Assembly: GCF_900188455.1 (NCBI RefSeq)
Contig: NZ_FZOL01000020.1
Location: 1 to 64,000, forward strand
Direction of reading: 5' to 3'
From: Pseudomonas japonica
Lineage (GTDB): Bacteria > Pseudomonadota > Gammaproteobacteria > Pseudomonadales > Pseudomonadaceae
DNA: 64,000 bases
Shown here: piece by piece, positions 10,865 to 20,217 of the stretch
How positions within the stretch are numbered: position 1 is the stretch's first letter
How the letters are laid out: each line of letters opens with the position of its first letter
Notes under the pieces: generated by a model
What the model saw: only the letters and a program-made list of their open reading frames with translations
The model's database searches: none
Told to the model about the DNA's origin: nothing
Made by a program: the position numbers and the translations under genes

Positions 10865-11692
10865 TTACGGCGCGAACGGCATTTCCCGCTTGTGCTGCGT
10901 CTTTTCGTACGTCCGCTTGATGATTTCGAACGCTTCCTCGCTCACTGGCTCGCCATGCAGGAACGCATCGATCTGCGCGTAGGTCATGCCATGCGAAGCC
11001 TCGTCCGGCTTGCCCGGGGCCAGGTCTTCGAGGTCGGCGGTCGGCACCTTCTCCACCAGTGATTCCGGGGCGCCGAAGCTGCGCGCGATGGCTCGTACCT
11101 GATTCTTCACCAGGCCGCTCAGGGGGGCCAGGTCGCAGGAGCCGTCACCGAACTTGGTGAAGAACCCCATCACCGCCTCGGCGGCATGGTCGGTGCCGAT
11201 CACCAGGCCGGCGCGAGCGCCGGCGATGGTGTACTGGGCCACCATGCGCATGCGCGCCTTGGTGTTGCCGACGACGAAATCGACCATGGCCGGCTTGCCA
11301 TCTTCCAGTGCCTTGACCTCGGCCGCCAGGGCGCGCACCGCCGGGGCGATGTTGACTGTGTGGCACTCGTCCGGCTGGATGAAATCGATGCAGGCCTGGG
11401 CATCGTGTTCGTCGTGCTGTACGTGGTAGGGCAGGCGCACGGCGATGAACCGGTACTGCTCGTCACCGCTCTGCTGGCGCAGTTCGTTGATCGCCCGCTG
11501 GGCCAGCAGTGCCGCGGTCAGCGAATCGACGCCGCCACTGATGCCCAGGACCAGGGTCTTGAGCCCGGCATTCTTCAGGCACTGCTGGATGAAGGCGACG
11601 CGCCGGGTGACTTCGGCGTCGAGCTCGGCGCGGTCGGCGAACGGCGGCTGGACCTTGAGCTGCTGCGCGATCTCTCGCTGGACGGCTTGCAT
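10865..11692 (-). CDS. nadE: NH3-dependent NAD(+) synthetase
   Basis: A 275-residue cytoplasmic enzyme converting deamido-NAD, ATP and ammonia to NAD. The PP-loop SGGVDSLTAALLAQRA begins at residue 52, and VGNTKARMRMVAQYTIA and GTDHAAEAVMGFFTKFGDG are NadE signatures. No glutaminase domain is present, so it belongs to the short ammonia-dependent class. It starts three bases after the pncB stop, so the two form a NAD-salvage operon that completes the route from nicotinate mononucleotide. Confidence 0.97.
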   Translation of the reverse strand: MQAVQREIAQQLKVQPPFADRAELDAEVTRRVAFIQQCLKNAGLKTLVLGISGGVDSLTAALLAQRAINELRQQSGDEQYRFIAVRLPYHVQHDEHDAQACIDFIQPDECHTVNIAPAVRALAAEVKALEDGKPAMVDFVVGNTKARMRMVAQYTIAGARAGLVIGTDHAAEAVMGFFTKFGDGSCDLAPLSGLVKNQVRAIARSFGAPESLVEKVPTADLEDLAPGKPDEASHGMTYAQIDAFLHGEPVSEEAFEIIKRTYEKTQHKREMPFAP

Positions 11693-11695
11693 GGG

Positions 11696-12901
11696 TTACT
11701 CCTCGCTGGGAACTTGGAAAACGTGACGCAGGTAAGAGACGAAATTCGGGTCGCGGCACTGGGTCTTGGCGGCCTCGTCGGAGATCTTCGCCACCGGCTG
11801 GCCGTTACAGTCGGTCATTTTAAGCACGATGCTCATCGGCGCCACTCCGGGGATGTCGCAGGTGAGGTTGGTGCCGATGCCGAAGCTGACATTGATGCGT
11901 CCGCGCAGCGCCCGGAAGATTTCCAGTGAGCGGGTCAGGTTGAGACCATCGGAAAACACCAGGGTCTTGGTCATCGGGTCGATTCCGAGCTTGCGGTAGT
12001 GGGCGATGGCCTTTTCCGCCCAGATGACCGGATCGCCGGAGTCGTGGCGCAGGCCGTCGAACAGCTTGGCGAAGTACAGATCGAAATCGCGCAGGAAGGC
12101 ATCCATGGTGATGCAGTCGGTCAGGGCGATGCCGAGCAGGCCGCGGTATTCGCGGACCCAGCAGTCGAGGGCGGCGATCTGGCTGTCGATCAGGCGCGGG
12201 CCGAGCTGCTGGTGGGCCATGATCCATTCATGGGCCATGGTGCCCAGCGGCTTGATATCCAGTTTCCATGCCAGGTGCACGTTGCTGGTGCCGACGAAGC
12301 GTGCCGGAAACTCGGCCGCGAGCACCTTGACCACGGTTTCCTGGACGCCGTAGGAAAAGCGCCGGCGGGTGCCGAAGTCGGCCACCTGCAGCTCGGCCAG
12401 CTCATCGTCGCTGGCATTGGCCCGCAGCCAGTCGAACTTGCGCAGCAGCTGTTCGCGGGCCTGCTCCAGGCGCACCTGTGGATAACGATTGCGGTTGCGC
12501 ACCTCGCTGATGATGGCCAGCAGCGGCACCTCGAACAGGATCACATGCAGCCAGGGACCGTGCAGGCGCAGGTAGAACTGGTCGTTTTCGATACCCATCT
12601 TCAGGTAGCGCAGGTTGAAGCGGAACAGGCCGAGAAAGCGCAGGAAGTCCGGCTTCATGAAGCTGATCTTCTCGAGAAAGCCCAGTTGCTCGTCGCTGAT
12701 GTTCATGTCGGCGAGGCGCTCGACCTCGGCACGGATCTGCCCCAGATAGGGGCGCAGGTCTTCCCCGTTGCGGCAGCGGAATTCCCATTCGACGTCGACG
12801 TTGGGGTAGTTGTGCAGCACGGCCTGCATCATCGTCAGCTTGTAGAAGTCGGTGTCCAGCAGGCTCTGCACGATGCGGTCGGCGAAGGCGCTTTCGCTCA
12901 T
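11696..12901 (-). CDS. pncB: Nicotinate phosphoribosyltransferase
   Basis: A 401-residue enzyme of the Preiss-Handler pathway, converting nicotinate and PRPP to nicotinate mononucleotide. Signatures include LLDTDFYKLTMMQAVLHNYP near the N-terminus, EFPARFVGTSNVHLAWKLDI, the substrate-site stretch GTMAHEWIMAHQ, and FDGLRHDSGDP. Length is normal. A GGAG lies just upstream of the ATG. It is the first gene of pncB-nadE. The 460-base upstream gap is shared with the divergent liv operon. Confidence 0.97.
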   Translation of the reverse strand: MSESAFADRIVQSLLDTDFYKLTMMQAVLHNYPNVDVEWEFRCRNGEDLRPYLGQIRAEVERLADMNISDEQLGFLEKISFMKPDFLRFLGLFRFNLRYLKMGIENDQFYLRLHGPWLHVILFEVPLLAIISEVRNRNRYPQVRLEQAREQLLRKFDWLRANASDDELAELQVADFGTRRRFSYGVQETVVKVLAAEFPARFVGTSNVHLAWKLDIKPLGTMAHEWIMAHQQLGPRLIDSQIAALDCWVREYRGLLGIALTDCITMDAFLRDFDLYFAKLFDGLRHDSGDPVIWAEKAIAHYRKLGIDPMTKTLVFSDGLNLTRSLEIFRALRGRINVSFGIGTNLTCDIPGVAPMSIVLKMTDCNGQPVAKISDEAAKTQCRDPNFVSYLRHVFQVPSEE

Positions 12902-13277
12902 ATAAGGCTCCAGTTCCGGCGGGTGCCATCAAGGCTGTTCATTGTGCCAGCGTTTCTGCTCCGGGGTGGCTCGCGTCTCGCGAGTCATTCGGTAGCAGAC
13001 TACATATAGCGGCGATTTCTCCAACGCGGTCTAGCCTCTTATGGTGCTTGCTGTAGCAGTCGCGCACCACGGATGTGCAGTTCCGTTACGCATGCTGTTA
13101 CAGGTCGGTTGCACGTAAACACGCATCGGGGTTGCAATGATGGCATGTCTTGGTTGCGCCTTCCTCAAGCGGAAGGTGGCGCTTTATGTCTGGTTCGTGG
13201 TTGCACGACCCGGAAAGAATGACCATGGCCGCCTGCCGGCGAACCCTGGTGCGAGTTTTTTTCGAATGAAAAACCTA
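12902..13277. other. Divergent intergenic region pncB / livK
   Basis: About 460 bases without a convincing gene separate pncB from livK. It is less GC-rich than its surroundings near 12990-13030 and must hold the pncB promoter. A 61-codon frame at 13137-13322 runs through the sigma-54 promoter of livK and lacks a ribosome site, so I do not call it. Confidence 0.6.
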
Positions 13278-13293
13278 TGGCACGGCCCTTGCT
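13278..13293 (+). promoter_or_regulatory. Sigma-54 (RpoN) promoter of the liv operon
   Basis: TGGCACGGCCCTTGCT matches the -24/-12 consensus TGGCACG-N4-TTGCW at every defined position, with exactly ten bases between the GG and GC dinucleotides. Predicted transcription start is near 13304, about 60 bases before the livK ATG. This implies control by an RpoN-dependent activator, NtrC being the obvious candidate. Confidence 0.88.
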
Positions 13294-13363
13294 CGGAGCA
13301 AATGGCTGAAACAAGTTGCTGAAGTCGTAGTGCCAATCAAAAAAACATCAGGAGCACCACCAC

Positions 13364-14500
13364 ATGTCGCAGACGTTTTACAAGAAAGGCTTTCTCGCTC
13401 TCGCCGTAGCCACGGCGCTGGGCGTTTCTTCGTATGTCCAGGCCGATCTGAAGATCGGCGTCGCGGGCCCGATGACCGGTGCCAACGCAGCGTTCGGCGA
13501 ACAGTACATGAAGGGTGCCCAGGCCGCGGCCGATGTGATCAACGCCAAGGGTGGGGTGAACGGCGAGAAGATCGTCCTGGTCAAGGGCGACGATGCCTGC
13601 GAGCCGAAGCAGGCCGTGGCGGTGGCCAACCGTCTGGTGGACCAGGACAAGGTAGCGGGCGTGGTAGGCCACTTCTGCTCGTCTTCGACCATCCCGGCGT
13701 CCGAGGTCTATGACGAAGCGGGCGTGATCGCCATCACCCCAGGCTCGACCAACCCGCAGGTCACCGAGCGTGGCCTCGGCGCCATGTTCCGCATGTGCGG
13801 GCGTGACGACCAGCAGGGCATCGTCGCCGGCGACTACATCGTCGACGTGCTCAAGGGCAAGAAGGTCGTGGTTCTCCACGACAAGGACACCTACGGCCAG
13901 GGCCTCGCCGACGCGACCAAGGCACAGCTGGAGAAACGCGGCGTGAAGCCGGTGCTGTACGAAGGCCTGACCCGTGGCGAGAAGGACTTCAGCGCGGTGG
14001 TCACCAAGATTCGCGCCGCCGGTGCCGACGTCGTCTACTTCGGCGGCCTGCATCCGGAAGCCGGTCCGCTGGTGCGCCAACTGCGCGAGCAGGGCCTGAA
14101 GGACATTCCGTTCATGTCCGATGACGGTATCGTCACCGACGAACTGGTGGCCACCGCTGGCGGTGCGCAGTACACCAACGGCGTGTACATGACCTTCGGC
14201 GCCGACCCGCGCCTGCTGCCGGACAGCAAGGAAGTCGTGGAGCAGTTCCGCAAGGGCGGCACCGAGCCGGAAGGCTACACCCTGTATGCCTATGCCTCGG
14301 TCCAGGCCCTGGCCGCCGCCTTCGAGGGCGCCAAGTCGAACAAGGGCGAAGACGCCGCCAAGTGGCTCAAGGCCAACCCGGTGAAAACCGTGATGGGCGA
14401 GAAGAAGTGGGACGGCAAGGGCGACCTGACCGTCTCCGACTACGTGGTCTACCAGTGGGACGCCAACGGCAAATATCACCAACTGGAAAAACAAAAATAA
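13364..14500 (+). CDS. livK: Branched-chain amino-acid ABC transporter substrate-binding protein
   Basis: A 378-residue periplasmic binding protein (LivJ/LivK/BraC family). A signal peptide covers about residues 1-26 (cleavage after VQA). The mature part begins DLKIGVAGPMTGANAAFGEQ and includes GVVGHFCSSSTIPASEVYDE and ITPGSTNPQVTERGLG, the ligand-binding hinge segments of the family. GGAG precedes the ATG. It heads a five-gene operon. A GC-rich hairpin follows its stop, which commonly lets the binding protein be made in excess over the membrane parts. The ligand could be Leu/Ile/Val or another neutral amino acid. Confidence 0.94.
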   Translation: MSQTFYKKGFLALAVATALGVSSYVQADLKIGVAGPMTGANAAFGEQYMKGAQAAADVINAKGGVNGEKIVLVKGDDACEPKQAVAVANRLVDQDKVAGVVGHFCSSSTIPASEVYDEAGVIAITPGSTNPQVTERGLGAMFRMCGRDDQQGIVAGDYIVDVLKGKKVVVLHDKDTYGQGLADATKAQLEKRGVKPVLYEGLTRGEKDFSAVVTKIRAAGADVVYFGGLHPEAGPLVRQLREQGLKDIPFMSDDGIVTDELVATAGGAQYTNGVYMTFGADPRLLPDSKEVVEQFRKGGTEPEGYTLYAYASVQALAAAFEGAKSNKGEDAAKWLKANPVKTVMGEKKWDGKGDLTVSDYVVYQWDANGKYHQLEKQK

Positions 14501-14510
14501 CAATGGCATT

Positions 14511-14537
14511 CGGCCCGGGCTGCCAACGCCCGGGCCG
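14511..14537 (+). terminator. Intercistronic hairpin livK / livH (attenuator-like)
   Basis: CGGCCCGGGC pairs perfectly with GCCCGGGCCG around a 7-base loop eleven bases after the livK stop, with no T-run. It probably stabilises the upstream message or partly terminates transcription. Confidence 0.65.
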
Positions 14538-14655
14538 TTGCCCGGTTCTGCTGTCCCTTCTCGTAGATCTGCACAATCCTGCGCTGCGAGGGCCGCTTCA
14601 TCCGGGGCCCGCCGTAGTCGGCGCTTGTGCAATCTCAAATACGTGAGATTGCGTT

Positions 14656-15570
14656 ATGGATGGAATTTTCCTGCAGCAACTGATCAATGGACTGACCCTC
14701 GGGTCCGTCTATGGTCTGATCGCCATCGGCTACACAATGGTCTATGGCATCATCGGCATGATCAACTTCGCGCACGGCGAGGTGTATATGATCTCCGCTT
14801 ACCTGGCGGCGATCAGCCTGGCATTGCTGGCCTATTTCGGTATTGAGTCCTTTCCGCTGCTGATGCTGGGAACGCTGTTGTTCACCATCGTCGTCACCGG
14901 GGTCTACGGCTTCACCATCGAACGCATCGCCTACAAGCCCCTGCGCAACTCCACCCGCCTGGCACCGCTGATCAGCGCCATCGGTATCTCGCTGATCCTG
15001 CAGAACTACGCGCAGATCAGCCAGGGCGCCCGCCAGCAAGGCGTGCCGACCCTGCTCGAAGGTGCGTGGCGCTTCGAAGTCGGCACCGGCTTCGTGCAAC
15101 TGACCTACACCAAGATCTTCATCCTCATCGCCGCGTTCGCCGGCATGGCCCTGCTCACCTACGTGATCAAGTACACCAAGCTCGGCCGCATGTGCCGCGC
15201 CACCCAGCAGGACCGCAAGATGGCCTCGATCCTGGGGATCAACACCGACCGGGTGATTTCCTACGTGTTCGTCATCGGTGCGGTGATGGCCGCGCTGGCC
15301 GGCGTGCTGATCACCATGAACTACGGCACCTTCGACTTCTACGCGGGCTTCATCATCGGCATCAAGGCGTTCACCGCCGCGGTGCTCGGCGGCATCGGCT
15401 CGCTGCCCGGGGCCATGCTCGGGGGGATCGTGCTGGGTATCTCCGAATCGCTGTTCGCCGGCCTGGTCAACTCCGACTACAAGGACGTGTTCAGCTTCTC
15501 GCTGCTGGTGCTGATCCTGATCTTCCGTCCCCAGGGCCTGCTGGGTCGCCCGCTCGTGGCTAAGGTGTGA
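14656..15570 (+). CDS. livH: Branched-chain amino-acid ABC transporter permease LivH
   Basis: A 304-residue inner-membrane permease with about eight hydrophobic segments. Family motifs are NGLTLGSVYGLIAIGYTMVY, GMINFAHGEVYM and ILGINTDRVISYVFVIGAVM, plus KAFTAAVLGGIGSLPGAMLG, the loop that contacts the ATPase. It lies 155 bases after livK, beyond the hairpin, and is followed almost at once by livM. It forms the translocation pore with LivM. Confidence 0.96.
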   Translation: MDGIFLQQLINGLTLGSVYGLIAIGYTMVYGIIGMINFAHGEVYMISAYLAAISLALLAYFGIESFPLLMLGTLLFTIVVTGVYGFTIERIAYKPLRNSTRLAPLISAIGISLILQNYAQISQGARQQGVPTLLEGAWRFEVGTGFVQLTYTKIFILIAAFAGMALLTYVIKYTKLGRMCRATQQDRKMASILGINTDRVISYVFVIGAVMAALAGVLITMNYGTFDFYAGFIIGIKAFTAAVLGGIGSLPGAMLGGIVLGISESLFAGLVNSDYKDVFSFSLLVLILIFRPQGLLGRPLVAKV

Positions 15571-15572
15571 AC

Positions 15573-16858
15573 ATGTCCACTGCCAAAACTGCTTCTTCCG
15601 GTTTCGATATCAAACGCACCCTGCTGGAAACCATCGTCGCCGGCCTGCTCGCCCTGATCGTGTTCGGCCCGGTGGTGGGCGTGGTCCTCGATGGCTACGA
15701 TTTCAACGCCGAGCCGACCCGCGTCGCCTGGCTGGTCGGCGGAGTGATGGCGGGGCGCCTGGTCATCAGCCTGTTCCTGCAGACCGCCGCCGGCCAGCGC
15801 ATGCTCAGCGGCTTCGAAAGCGGTGGCTCGGGTGTCCACGTGCGGGCGCCGGACTACAAGTCGCGCCTGCGCTACATCATCCCGGCGCTGATCGTCATCG
15901 CCATCGTCTTCCCGATCTTCGCCAACAAGTACCTGCTGACGGTGGTCATCCTCGGCCTGATCTACGTGCTGCTGGGCCTCGGGTTGAACATCGTGGTGGG
16001 CCTGGCCGGTCTGCTCGACCTCGGTTACGTGGCGTTCTACGCCATTGGCGCCTACGGCCTGGCGCTGGGCTACCAGTACCTCGGCCTGGGCTTCTGGACG
16101 GTGCTGCCGCTGGCGGCCATCGCGGCGGCGCTGGCGGGGTGCATACTCGGCTTCCCGGTGTTGCGCATGCACGGCGACTACCTGGCGATCGTGACCCTGG
16201 GCTTCGGTGAAATCATCCGCTTGGTGCTGAACAACTGGCTGTCCTTCACCGGCGGTCCGAACGGCATGCCGGTGCCGTCGCCGACCATCTTCGGCCTGGA
16301 GTTCGGCCGTCGGGCCAAGGACGGCGGGGTGCCGATCCACGAGTTCTTCGGCTTCGATTACAACCCCAACCTCAAGTTCGTGTTCATCTACGCGGTGCTG
16401 TTCCTCGTCGTGCTGGCGGTGCTGTACATCAAGCACCGGCTGACCCGCATGCCGGTCGGCCGGGCCTGGGAAGCGCTGCGCGAGGACGAGATCGCCTGTC
16501 GTTCCATGGGCCTCAACCATGTGCTGGTGAAACTCTCGGCATTCACCCTGGGTGCGTCCACCGCCGGCCTGGCCGGGGTGTTCTTCGCCAGCTACCAGGG
16601 CTTCGTCAACCCGTCGTCGTTCACCTTCTTCGAGTCGGCGCTGATCCTTGCCATCGTGGTTCTGGGCGGCATGGGCTCGACCGTCGGCGTGGTGATCGCC
16701 GCGTTCGTCCTGACCGTGGCGCCGGAACTGCTGCGCAGCTTCTCCGAGTACCGCGTGCTGCTGTTCGGCGTGCTCATGGTGGTGATGATGATCTGGCGAC
16801 CGCGCGGGCTGATCCGTATCAGCCGTGCCGGTGTAGTCCCGCGTAAAGGAGTGGCGCC

Positions 16859-16862
<4 letters not shown>
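15573..16862 (+). CDS. livM: Branched-chain amino-acid ABC transporter permease LivM
   Basis: A 429-residue permease with a long N-terminal extension (about 100 residues with two extra membrane segments), as in Pseudomonas LivM. The core permease follows: GLGLNIVVGLAGLLDLGYVA, MHGDYLAIVTLGFGEIIRL and ILAIVVLGGMGSTVGVVIAA. ATG 15573 is chosen because AAGGTG lies just before it; an in-frame GTG at 15567 overlaps the livH stop. Its own stop overlaps the livG ATG. It pairs with LivH in the membrane. Confidence 0.94.
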
Positions 16863-17730
<868 letters not shown>

Positions 17731-17734
<4 letters not shown>

Positions 17735-18447
17735 GCGCACCCATTCTCGAACTGCAGGATCTGGACGTGTTCTACGGACCGATCCAGGCACTGAAGAAAG
17801 TCTCGATGCACATCGAAGAGGGCGAGACGGTCAGCCTGATCGGCGCCAACGGCGCCGGCAAGTCGACCCTGCTGATGTCGATCTTCGGCCAGCCGCGGGC
17901 GGCGGGCGGGAAGATCCTCTATCGCGGCACCGATATCACTCACAAGTCCTCGCACTACATTGCCTCCAACGGCATCGCCCAGTCGCCGGAAGGACGGCGG
18001 GTGTTCCCCGACATGAGCGTCGAGGAAAACCTGATGATGGGCACCATCCCCATCGGCGACCAGCATGCCGACGAGGACATGCAGCGCATGTACGAGCTGT
18101 TCCCGCGGCTCAAGGAACGGCGCAACCAGCGGGCCATGACCATGTCCGGCGGCGAGCAGCAGATGCTCGCCATCGCCCGGGCGCTGATGAGCCGACCGAA
18201 GCTGCTGCTGCTGGACGAGCCGTCGCTGGGGCTGGCGCCGATCGTGGTCAAGCAGATCTTCTCCACCCTGCGCGAGCTGGCGCAGAGCGGCATGACCATC
18301 TTCCTCGTCGAGCAGAACGCCAACCATGCGCTGAAGCTGTCGGACCGGGCTTATGTGATGGTCAACGGGCAGATCCGCATGACCGGCACGGGGCAGGAGT
18401 TGCTGGTGAACGAGGAGGTGCGCAACGCCTATCTGGGCGGGCACTGA
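17731..18447 (+). CDS. livF: Branched-chain amino-acid ABC transporter ATPase LivF
   Basis: A 238-residue ATPase subunit that forms the second half of the LivG/LivF motor. Walker A GANGAGKSTLLMSIFGQ lies near residue 38, the signature MSGGEQQMLAIARALMS near 142 and Walker B LLLLDEPSLGLAP near 163. It ends NAYLGGH, the usual LivF terminus. It is the last gene of the liv operon; a degenerate REP-like inverted repeat follows the stop. Confidence 0.97.
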
Positions 18448-18453
18448 TAGCCA

Positions 18454-18525
18454 TTGGGGGCCGCTTTGCGGCCCTTCGCGCCGAACCGTCGCGAAGGACC
18501 GCAAAGCGGTCCCAAGCTCCATGGG
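18454..18525. repeat. Degenerate REP-like inverted repeat after livF
   Basis: GGGGGCCGCTTTGCGGCCC is followed by CTTCGCG and its complement, then GGACCGCAAAGCGGTCC and an ATGGGAGCTCC tail. It resembles the inner halves of the REPINs elsewhere in the window, but the outer GTAGGAGC arms are missing. It may aid termination of the liv transcript. Confidence 0.6.
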
Positions 18526-18537
18526 AGCTCCCTCGAC

Positions 18538-19144
18538 TTATCCCCAGTCGGACCCTGTCTTACCGCCTCGACGCTGCACAAGAATCCCCACCGCTCCCTG
18601 CTCACCCCTGCGATCCTCGCCTGCGTCCGCTGTTGATCACAGGGTTGTCCACAGAAATGTGGAAAAGTTAGCGAAAGTGCTGCTTGCGATGCGGCAGAAA
18701 GTCGCTGTAAGCAGTTGTTTTTCGTAGTGTTGAAGTTGTCCACGGATGATGTGGAAGCGATTGTGGGTAACTTGGTGGTATTTGTCTGGAGCCCTTGTAG
18801 AACGTGGCTTGCAGAGTGTTGTTCAATTTTTGAACAGCAACTTTGAAAGACCCGCTTTGCGTATTTGTCAAGTTTGAAGTTGTGCAATGAAGCGCATTTC
18901 AAAGAGCATTGAAAGCCTGTGGATAACTCTGTGGGCAAGCATTGGAAAGACACGGCCAGGCAGCGAAATTACAGGCGTTGCGCCAGTACCAGGATTATCC
19001 CCAGGCCGGCGACAGCCGATGAACGCGTGCATTGGCGGCATGGCCAGGTCAGTTCCACGCGGTGGGTCGTTCAAGGCTGTGAACAACTCCCCCTGCCGCT
19101 GTTATACAGTTGCCCCCCATCGGCGTGGAAAGCCCTGTGGATAA
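18538..19144. other. Gene-free region with a cluster of DnaA-box-like 9-mers
   Basis: The gap between livF and the dehydrogenase is about 860 bases, noticeably AT-richer than its neighbours, with no credible gene. It contains two perfect DnaA boxes TTATCCACA on the minus strand (18918-18926 and 19136-19144) and TTTTCCACA (18658-18666, minus). Near matches are TTGTCCACA (18645-18653), TTGTCCACG (18736-18744), TTACCCACA (18762-18770, minus), TTGCCCACA (18929-18937, minus) and TTATCCCCA (18538-18546 and 18995-19003). dnaA, dnaN and rpmH are absent, so this is not the usual oriC. A DnaA-titration or promoter-control site is possible. Confidence 0.55.
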
Positions 19145-19305
19145 GGTGCGCATACCCTGCTCTGGGCCTTGTTAATCAAGGCTTTGCGAGGTTTGTTCGT
19201 TTTTTGTACAGCGGCGCGAAGACTTGCCGTCCCCCCGTGTGCCGGGCATGCTGCAAGGCTTGCCTTTCCTCTTGCCTGTGGGCAAGTCCATCCAAGGAGA
19301 ACCCC

Positions 19306-20076
19306 ATGACTTCCACCGTATTCATCACCGGTGCCACTTCCGGCTTCGGCGAAGCCTGCGCCCGTCGTTTCGCCGAGGCGGGCTGGTCGCTGGTGCTGAC
19401 CGGTCGTCGCCAGGAACGTCTCGACGCGCTGTGCGCGGAGCTGGCGCAGAAGACCGAGGTCCACGGCCTGGTCGTGGACGTGCGCGATCGCAAGGCGATG
19501 GAGCAGGCGATCGCCAGCCTGCCGCCGTCTTTCGCCAAACTGCGCGGGCTGATCAACAACGCCGGCCTGGCCCTGGGCGCCGATCCCGCGCAGAAGTGCG
19601 ACCTGGATGACTGGGACACCATGGTCGACACCAATATCAAGGGCCTGATGTACAGCACCCGCCTGCTGCTGCCACGGCTGATCGCCTACGGGCGTGGCGC
19701 GAGCATCCTCAACGTCGGTTCGGTGGCGGGCAATTACCCGTACCCGGGCAGCCATGTGTATGGCGGTACCAAGGCGTTCGTCGGGCAGTTCTCCCTGAGC
19801 CTGCGCTGCGACCTGCGCGGCACGGGGGTGCGCGTGACCAACATCGAGCCGGGGCTGTGCGAAAGCGAGTTCTCGCTGGTGCGCTTCGGTGGCGACCAGA
19901 GCCGTTATGACGCGACCTACGCGGGTGCGGAGGCGATCCAGCCGCAGGACATCGCCGAGACGGTGTTCTGGGTGCTGAACCAGCCGGCGCATATCAACAT
20001 CAACAACCTGGAGTTGATGCCGGTGAGCCAGGATTGGGCGGGGTTCTCGATCGATCGGTCTGCCCAGAAGAATTGA
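19306..20076 (+). CDS. YdfG-like short-chain dehydrogenase (NADP-dependent 3-hydroxy acid dehydrogenase)
   Basis: A 256-residue classical SDR. The nucleotide-binding motif TGATSGFGEA lies at residues 8-17, NNAG near 85, and the catalytic Ser-Tyr-Lys in VGSVAGNYPYPGSHVYGGTK (Tyr near 151, Lys near 155). The C-terminal NINNLELMPVSQDWAGF resembles the end of E. coli YdfG, which acts on L-allo-threonine, serine and malonic semialdehyde; the substrate here is inferred. AAGGAG precedes ATG 19306; the frame is open upstream to 18919, but that part is not protein-like. It appears monocistronic and follows the DnaA-box region. Confidence 0.9.
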   Translation: MTSTVFITGATSGFGEACARRFAEAGWSLVLTGRRQERLDALCAELAQKTEVHGLVVDVRDRKAMEQAIASLPPSFAKLRGLINNAGLALGADPAQKCDLDDWDTMVDTNIKGLMYSTRLLLPRLIAYGRGASILNVGSVAGNYPYPGSHVYGGTKAFVGQFSLSLRCDLRGTGVRVTNIEPGLCESEFSLVRFGGDQSRYDATYAGAEAIQPQDIAETVFWVLNQPAHININNLELMPVSQDWAGFSIDRSAQKN

Positions 20077-20099
20077 TCTGGCTGGGCGGCCATTTTCTC

Positions 20100-20201
20100 G
20101 TAGGAGCGTGGCTTGCCCGCGAAGGACCGCGTAGCGGTCCCCGATAGCGGTGAGGTCTGGGACCGCTGCGCGGTCCTTTCGCGGGCAAGCCACGCTCCTA
20201 C
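20100..20201. repeat. REP pair (REPIN)
   Basis: GTAGGAGCGTGGCTTGCCCG at the left end and its reverse complement at the right end flank inner GGACCGC palindromes. It lies between the convergent dehydrogenase and epimerase genes and belongs to the same family as the element at 5876. Confidence 0.9.
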
Positions 20202-20217
20202 GAGGGACGCGCGCAGG

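Noticed and set aside
13137..13322. A 61-codon gene upstream of livK
   Set aside because: It overlaps the sigma-54 promoter and leader of livK, lacks a ribosome site and has no recognisable protein character.
18538..19144. The chromosomal origin oriC
   Set aside because: The DnaA-box cluster is real, but none of rpmH, dnaA, dnaN, recF or gyrB is adjacent, so calling it the origin is not supported.
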